This document shows, in pieces, positions 58,521 to 64,000 of a stretch of 64,000 bases of DNA; positions within the stretch are counted from its first letter, which is position 1, and the number at the start of each line of letters is the position of its first letter. The translations under genes were made by a program, and so were the position numbers. Where the stretch lies: the NCBI GenBank assembly GCA_022414725.1, contig CM039463.1:52955465-53019464 (forward strand). The letters are read 5' to 3'. Source of the stretch: Microglena sp. YARC. Its lineage: Eukaryota > Chlorophyta > Chlorophyceae > Chlamydomonadales > Chlamydomonadaceae. The notes beneath the pieces were generated by a model. It had not been told where the DNA came from and made no database searches. It saw only the letters and a list, made by a program, of their open reading frames with translations.

Positions 58521-58747
58521 TTTAATGTCGTAAGTCGGGACTGCAGACACTACTGGATGTGCTCGTTACATTGAGTGAAGAGAACTACCAAGCACGGGAG
58601 CTTGGACTATATGGAAGACGGAAAGAGATGGCAACAGTACAGATAGCTGGCCTCGGTGCTGCACTGCAGGCGGCACAGGGCCCGGAGGGGACTCACACCT
58701 GTGCACTCATTGCCACTCTAGATACGACGTATAAGTCGTCTATAACA
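58521..58747 (-). repeat. 3' LTR of element C
   Basis: On the minus strand it starts TGTTATAGACGACTTATACG and is preceded by the PPT TTGGGGGGGGA (58748-58758). It matches 29627-29883 except for about 30 bp. It lies in TTAG repeats, like the 5' LTR in CTAA repeats. Confidence 0.78.
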
Positions 58748-58758
58748 TCCCCCCCAAT

Positions 58759-60500
58759 CCATGATATTATTGTACACAAGAATACCGTGGATTACATTAG
58801 AGGGGCAATTTAAAATAACTAAAGTGTAATCAATCATAGAACTGCTCTATACATTTGTCAAGATATATACTAGCGAAAGTACTTTAATATCAAGACAGTG
58901 GAACCAGGTTCTAGAGTGTTCACTTTCTAAGTGGGCATGGCCCATCAATAATCAGTCTCTTCAAAGTGTGATAAGAGGAGACAAGGAACACAAAGCAGGG
59001 TAATTCAAAGCGCGCGCTTTTGCGCTTTTGAGCGCTGACTTTTTGACCCCCTCTGCGCTTTAAGCGCAGTTTTTTGCAAACCCTTGTGGGCGCTGCAAGC
59101 AATTTTTGCGCTTTTTGCACTACAAAGCGCAGTTTTTTTGTTTTCAAGCGCGCTAAAGCGCTGGACAGATTGGCCATTTGAAGTACCCTGACACAAAGCT
59201 CTCGGTTGAGGAGGCTATAATCAATCATGTTTAGCAGGAAAAGGGGAGAGCAAGAGGTACCAGTGTTCATGAGGATACAGGACTCTGGAGGATGGTAATA
59301 GGCTGTACGTGATGTACCCCTAAGGAGATAGGCCAAATTCTGAAGTGCCATGTGGTCAGAATTCATGGTTACAATTGCTATGGGAAGGGTAGCCATTTAG
59401 GGTCAATTCCTCGGTAGGTGCACAGAAGCTGCATGTAGGAGCCACAGGTCAGGTGGTAATTGCTGGGGCGAGGCATGTCAACTTGAGTGTAGCATAGGGG
59501 CTGTAGAGCAGCTGCGTGTAGGAGCTAGTGGGCAGCTGCAAGAGCTGGGCAGGGTGCAGAGCTGCAGGATCTGGAGAGGCAGGAGAGCTGCACGAGAGTT
59601 GCACGAGAGCTGGAGCTGCAGGGGATCTGCTGGGCAGCTAAGGCTGCAGGAGAGCTGCAGGATCTAGAGGGGATCTGCAGGGCAGCTGAGGTTGCAGGAG
59701 AGTTGCAGGATCTAGAGCTGCCGGAGAGCTGGAGCTGCAGGGGATCTGCTGGGCAGCTAAGGCTGCAGGAGAGCTGCAGGATCTAGAGGGGATCTTCTGG
59801 GTAGCTGAGGTTGCAGGAGAGCTGCAGGATCTAGAGCTGCCGGAGAGCTGGAGCGGCAGGAGAGCTGCAGGGCAGCTGGAGCTGCAGGGCAGGATGTGCA
59901 GAGGTGCATCTGAGGATCCGGAGCTGCAGGGGAGCTGGAGGGACAGCTGGGGCTGCAAGGCAGGATGTGCAGAGGTGCATCTGAGGATCTGGAGCTGCAG
60001 GGGAGCTGGAGGGACAGCTGGAGCTGCAGGTATCTTCATGCTTGATAAGTCAGTTGAATGTCCCCCCCTGATGTGGAAGTTAAGGTTCCAAATCATCAGG
60101 TCAGCATTATCAGCATTCTAATCATCATCATCATGGGAGCTTCAGGGAATGAATCAAGAGTAGCCTGTGGGGCAAGGTCTCTGTTCAGAGCTAGACTAAA
60201 GTAGAAGAAAGCAATCAGTCATGATGCTATCAATCAATATATAGGAAGAGTCTGAATCTTGGACCTGCCAGGAAAGGTCTAGAGTGGACTGCATAAGAGC
60301 TACAGGATTTATCAAGATAGAATCTAGACAGTATCAGCATCACTATTTCAGCATCGTCACAATCCCCCTCAGGTTTGACAATCTATTCGAACATACTTCA
60401 GATTGGTAAAGCATAATGCAGAAATGGGATTAGGAAAGTGATTAATCTGCGTGGGTATCGCTCGTAGATTTATTTATCAACAAAGTGTGGGACACCATGT
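58759..60500 (-). mobile_element. Element C 3' internal region with repeats
   Basis: Non-coding. It includes an AAAGCGC/GCGCTTT-rich patch (59010-59165) and a degenerate minisatellite of GAGCTGCAGG units (59410-60030). The minus-strand frames through them (58920-59396, 59638-60096) are repeat-driven. GTTTC at 60501-60505 is the complement of the GAAAC target of element E. Confidence 0.5.
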
Positions 60501-60505
60501 GTTTC

Positions 60506-60733
60506 TGTTAATGTAAGATTGTTACAACGGCATAGGCTCGATAGAGGAGAAGATGCTATTAAGCGCAACAGGCGCAATCATATAGAATAGAGATGTGTAC
60601 TGCAGGGTACTGTAGTCACGTGCGGGCCACAGCTAGCCTGTGGCCTGGCGGCAGGCAACACGGTACCAGGAGGGAAAGGTACCGGTGTGCATTATGCCGA
60701 CTCAGAGACTGATATATAAATCAGTCAATAACA
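60506..60733 (-). repeat. 3' LTR of element E
   Basis: 228 bp, TGTTATTGACTGATTTATAT...CATTAACA on the minus strand, preceded by the PPT TTGGGGGGGGGA (60734-60744). It is followed by GAAAC, as precedes the 5' LTR at 39120. Confidence 0.87.
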
Positions 60734-60744
60734 TCCCCCCCCAA

Positions 60745-62026
60745 TTCAAGGTATTCTTGAGCTCAAGAATTCCTGGAATTAACTGAGGGGCATAAGAAAA
60801 TTAAAATATTAAAACTAGGGAGACTTTGAGAATTTCTAGTAGCTGAAAGGGTGAAATCACTTTAGCAGGGGTCTTCAAAGAAATGTCAGTCTTCTGGGGT
60901 AGCTGGCTAGGTAAGTGGCACTGCAGGTAGGCTGCAGGCTAAGTAGCAGAAAGGCTGCTGAGAAGGTGCAAGGAAACTGCAGGTAAGCTGCAGGCTAGGT
61001 AGCAGAGAGGCTGCTGAGAAGGTGTAAGGAAACTGCAGTTAGGCTGCAGGCTAGAGCAGATAGGCTGCTATGGGGCTGGACTGAGTACTGCAGAGGGCTG
61101 CAGATAGGCTGTTGGGAAGCTGGGGAAGGAAAGTCCAGGCTTGGTGAAGGCTTGTGAAGATATCCTTGGCTACGAGAAGTTGCATGAGTCGAGACTAGAG
61201 GATTTGTCTTTAGACATGATGTCTGGACTAGTCCCCCCATAATTTGGGTGAGCTACATTATGTAGATCCTGAATTAAAGCAAAGACATCAAGAAGAGACT
61301 AGAGGAATTCTGAATTCAGAGGGGTACGGCCTGTGGAAGTACATGGGGCAGTACAGTAGGCAGGTAATTTGAAAAGAATTCTAGAGTGTTCAAGTCTATT
61401 ATAACAGATGGAGAGCAATGTTTGTAACTGAATTAAGTGCCTGGCTTGCTGGGGAAGCCATCAAGGTCAAGTTGCTGTCAGATCTGGGCAAAGAACTGGT
61501 CAAATGACTTGGGAGCTAGGCTGGGGGGGGTAAGAATGTTGATAAAGGTGAAGTCCATGGGGCTCCAGTTCATGCTGAGGTGGTTGACACATAGCACTTT
61601 GCCCCCAGGATGGGCACAGCTCCTGGGGTCCATGATCATCTTAGGTCTGAATGAGAGTGTGTGGGCATGTGCATTGACCATGGCAGCTTGGAGACAAATG
61701 GCCCACTGTAGAGTGGGTCTGGCTGTGGTAGAAACAGTGGGGTAGGCTTGCACCATTTGCTGGAGTCTGCTATTATTGTGCTTGATGATAGGGCTGCAGG
61801 CATCAGATGGCTCCTTGTGCATTGACCTGTGTGGGAACTGTTCCTGTTCAGAAGCCAGCAGGGTAGGGAACTTGTTGGTGAATGCTGTGATGAGCTTGGA
61901 CAGTGGAGGCCTGGGCTTGATGTTGAAAGCTGGTGAAGCAGGCCTGCTGTTCAGGTGGTGGAGGGTGCATCCAAATCGTGTGAGACTAAGGCTGGAGTTG
62001 TTGGAGAAGTGGATGTGGTTGACGTT
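60745..62026 (-). mobile_element. Element E 3' module, non-autonomous
   Basis: It holds a GCTGCAGG minisatellite (60900-61110) and a frame at 61478-61822 with RPTLQWAICLQAAMVNAHAH and CAHPGGKVLC. Part of this frame is matched in element F (40365-40715). No integrase or reverse transcriptase is present. The frame could be a real element-specific protein or a conserved DNA module. Confidence 0.45.
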
Positions 62027-63275
62027 CTAATTAACTTCTCCCAGTGGTATTCCAATGTCTGGTGACCTGTTGACCAGTATCCATTGGTCCCAGGTAGTTG
62101 CTGTGTCTAGATCAGATGGCTTGAGTGGCCCGTCCCCATCTATGGGGCCATCATATTCCTCATAGTTGGTCCTGATCTGGTCACTGAGTAGTTCCATCTC
62201 TGCTCTGGCTCGTTGTAGGCCCAGGTTGTCCAGCTGTTGTTGGAGGGCTGGAGTGGTTTCTGGAGGGTCATCTACTCCTAGTCCAGGGTCATCCTGGGGC
62301 TTGTGTACCTCTGGATGGATGAGCTCTGGCATGTCATCACTGTCAGTATCATCAGCAGAGCCTGCAGTGGAAGGGGAATGGTGCTGGCAGATAGGGGGAG
62401 GATGGTCCTGGAGGTCTTGGTCTGCCTCCACATGAGTGGGTGGGTACTGCCCTATCTCAGAATCAATGTGGGGTGCAGATGGAGCAGAAGTAGAGGGGAA
62501 GTCCTGGAGGTCTTGGTCTGCCTCCACATGAGTGGGTGGGTACTGCCCTATCTCAGAATCAATGTGGGGTGCAGATGGAGCAGAAGTAGAGGGGAAGTCC
62601 TGGAGATCTTGTTCTGCCTCCACATGAGTGGGTGGGTACTGCCTTATCTCAGAATCAATGTGGGGTGCAGATGGAGCAGAAGTAGAGGGGAAGTCCTGGA
62701 GGTCTTGGTCTGCCTCCACATGAGTGGGTGGGTACTGCCCTATCTCAGGAACAGTGTGGGGTGCAGATGGATCAGAAGTAGAGGGGGTAACCTGGCAGTC
62801 TTGATCAGCTCTACTGGGGGAGGTCTCATGAGTGGGTGGGTACTGCCCTGTCTCAGAGTCAGTGTGAGTTGATGGAGGCTTGGTAACCATCATGATGTAG
62901 GCAATGGTATGGTCCACAGGGATAGAGGGATTACTGGCAGTGACTGGTGAATTTTGGGTAAGGTAGAGTCCATGCCTTTTGGGGCATGAGAGAAGCAGTT
63001 TGGTACCAGATGGTCTTGGGATGGAGAGTATGGCTTGGGTCTTGGACAGATGAACTTGGAGGTCTGGACACAGGTTGGTGGCTGCATGAATGCTGATGAT
63101 GTTGGGCATGTTGCAGTCAGCAAGAAGTACATTGTTCAGGATGATCAGAGTCCTGCCATGGCCCTTGATCTTGGCCTTCCCTATCTGCTTGCAGAGGATA
63201 GGTGGAGAGTCTTGATCTGCCAGCTGCAGCCTAATAGGCTGCGGGAGGTCCTGAATGTCATGCAGAGCAGAGATG
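62027..63275 (-). pseudogene. Element E post-protease polyprotein with 32-aa repeats
   Basis: After the protease frame break, the reading continues with VLLADCNMPNIISIHAATNL and SKTQAILSI, corresponding to the copia segment between protease and gag-pre-integrase, then KRHGLYLTQ. There follow about five tandem copies of a 32-residue unit (core IGQYPPTHVEADQDLQDFP), a 96-bp repeat at about 62390-62850. It ends with an acidic stretch and WDQWILVNRSPDIGIPLGEVN (20 residues shown from WDQ to EV). The stop is at 62027, where integrase should begin, so the element is non-autonomous. Confidence 0.6.
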
Positions 63276-63950
63276 TTACTGGTTGCATGAGAGTGTGTCT
63301 ATGATCCATTCTGTCTGCAGTGCTGCCTGGAAAACTTCTCCATCTTCTATAGTGCATTCATCATCAGCACTTATTTGTCCAAAGAATGCTGTATTAGCCA
63401 GGGGGTCAGGTGGCAAGGCAAATGAAACAGACTTGCCTCTGGTTGGTGTAGCAAATCTCATGGGCTGGGGGTTGTCTTCATCCAGTGCCAGGGACAGGAA
63501 GTTGTGTTCTTCACCCTCACTGTCAGAGTTTGAGGTGGACTGATCACCATCAGCAACGTGGGCATGGCGTCCCCTGCTTGGGTATCTTCTTAGACGCCTC
63601 CTGTCTGTACTGGTCTTCTCAGGAGTCTTCTTGTCGTCAGAGTCCTTGTCATCTCCTGATCTGTTCTTGGGAGGTGACTTGGATCCATGGTCAGCATTAT
63701 CTGAGTCAGCTGGCCTGAAAGCCAGGTCAGTGTCCTCACTGGTGCAGTCTCTGGAGCTATGGCCTATTCCTCCACAGTTCCAGCAGATTATCTTCTTGTA
63801 GGAGATAGTCCTGACTCTGAATGGGAGGTGCTTGCTGTTGAATGGCTTCCTGGCCCTGTAAGCTGCAGCTGCCATCTCAGCCTCTTCAGGAGATGGTGCA
63901 GGGTCGACTTGCTTCACTAAGCACCAGTTGAAGAGGGCACTTTGGAGCAT
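63276..63950 (-). pseudogene. Element E gag C-terminus with zinc knuckle and protease start
   Basis: A 224-aa frame. AAAAYRARKP, then CWNCGGIGHSSRDC (residues 56-69), a C-x2-C-x4-H-x4-C knuckle, then an acidic/basic linker, then TEWIIDTLSCNQ and a stop. In copia elements WIIDSGA follows gag and starts the protease. Here the catalytic triplet reads DTL instead of D-S/T-G and the frame ends, so the protease is inactive. The N-terminal gag lies beyond position 63950 toward the window edge. Confidence 0.75.
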
Positions 63951-64000
63951 AGCAAAGGTGGTGACAGCTGTGGGGTTGAACTGATTGATATACCCGTCAT

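Noticed and set aside
59638..60096. 152-aa Ser/Leu/Pro-rich frame
   Set aside because: Translation of the GAGCTGCAGG minisatellite.

Overview
This window is repeat-rich nuclear DNA from a eukaryote. The reasons are a protein-coding gene with a canonical GT-AG intron, LTR retrotransposons of both the Ty1/copia and Ty3/gypsy (chromodomain) classes, a non-LTR retrotransposon 3' end, many microsatellites and long G/C homopolymers, and no operons or ribosome binding sites. The gene style and mobile elements would fit a green alga or a similar protist, but nothing here fixes the species. A run of exactly 1,000 N (42011-43010) is a scaffold gap.

Left of the gap, two direct copies of one segment lie head to tail. 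Copy 1 runs from about 190 to 14.2 kb and copy 2 from about 15.95 kb to 28.7 kb; the gene start is offset by about 15.77 kb. Each holds a minus-strand gene for an armadillo-repeat protein with a C-terminal C3HC4 RING finger (2095-6360 and 17867-22126), a probable E3 ubiquitin ligase. Each gene has one intron full of minisatellite DNA and a long hairpin just beyond its stop. Both copies carry lesions, in different places. Copy 1 has acquired a copia-type element (7557-12782, TSD CCTGA) and a hAT-like insertion (about 13050-14040). Copy 2 has acquired a related copia element on the minus strand (22475-26790, TSD ATGAG). Each copy keeps the empty site of the other's insertion. A third copy of part of the segment (about 45182-50615) lies right of the gap in the opposite orientation and shares the copy 2 insertions.

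From 28.7 kb to the gap there is a nest: the 3' end of a chromovirus G (minus), a (CTAA)n array, a copia-type element C with its gag, a degenerate full-length copia element (31122-38008, TSD ACCTG) inside C, then element E (5' LTR 39120-39346), then element F (minus). Right of the gap the missing halves of G, C and E appear in the wrong orientation: G 5' LTR and gag at 54935-55854, C 3' LTR at 58521-58747, E 3' LTR at 60506-60733 with its gag and protease up to 64000. Turning the right contig round would co-orient all three elements and the third segment copy, so a misoriented contig, or a real inversion, is likely.

The remaining right-hand sequence holds a chromovirus integrase/chromodomain fragment (50623-51225), a 620-bp CGTGG satellite (51441-52060), a degenerate copia pol (55848-57255) with its 5' LTR, and several minisatellites. 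No complete intact host gene and no RNA gene was found. The main points of interest are an intron present in two copies of an LTR element and precisely absent from a third, primer binding sites matching the anticodon arm of initiator tRNA-Met in all copia-type families, covarying hairpins in their LTRs, and an 88-bp perfect palindrome in a small transposon-like insert.
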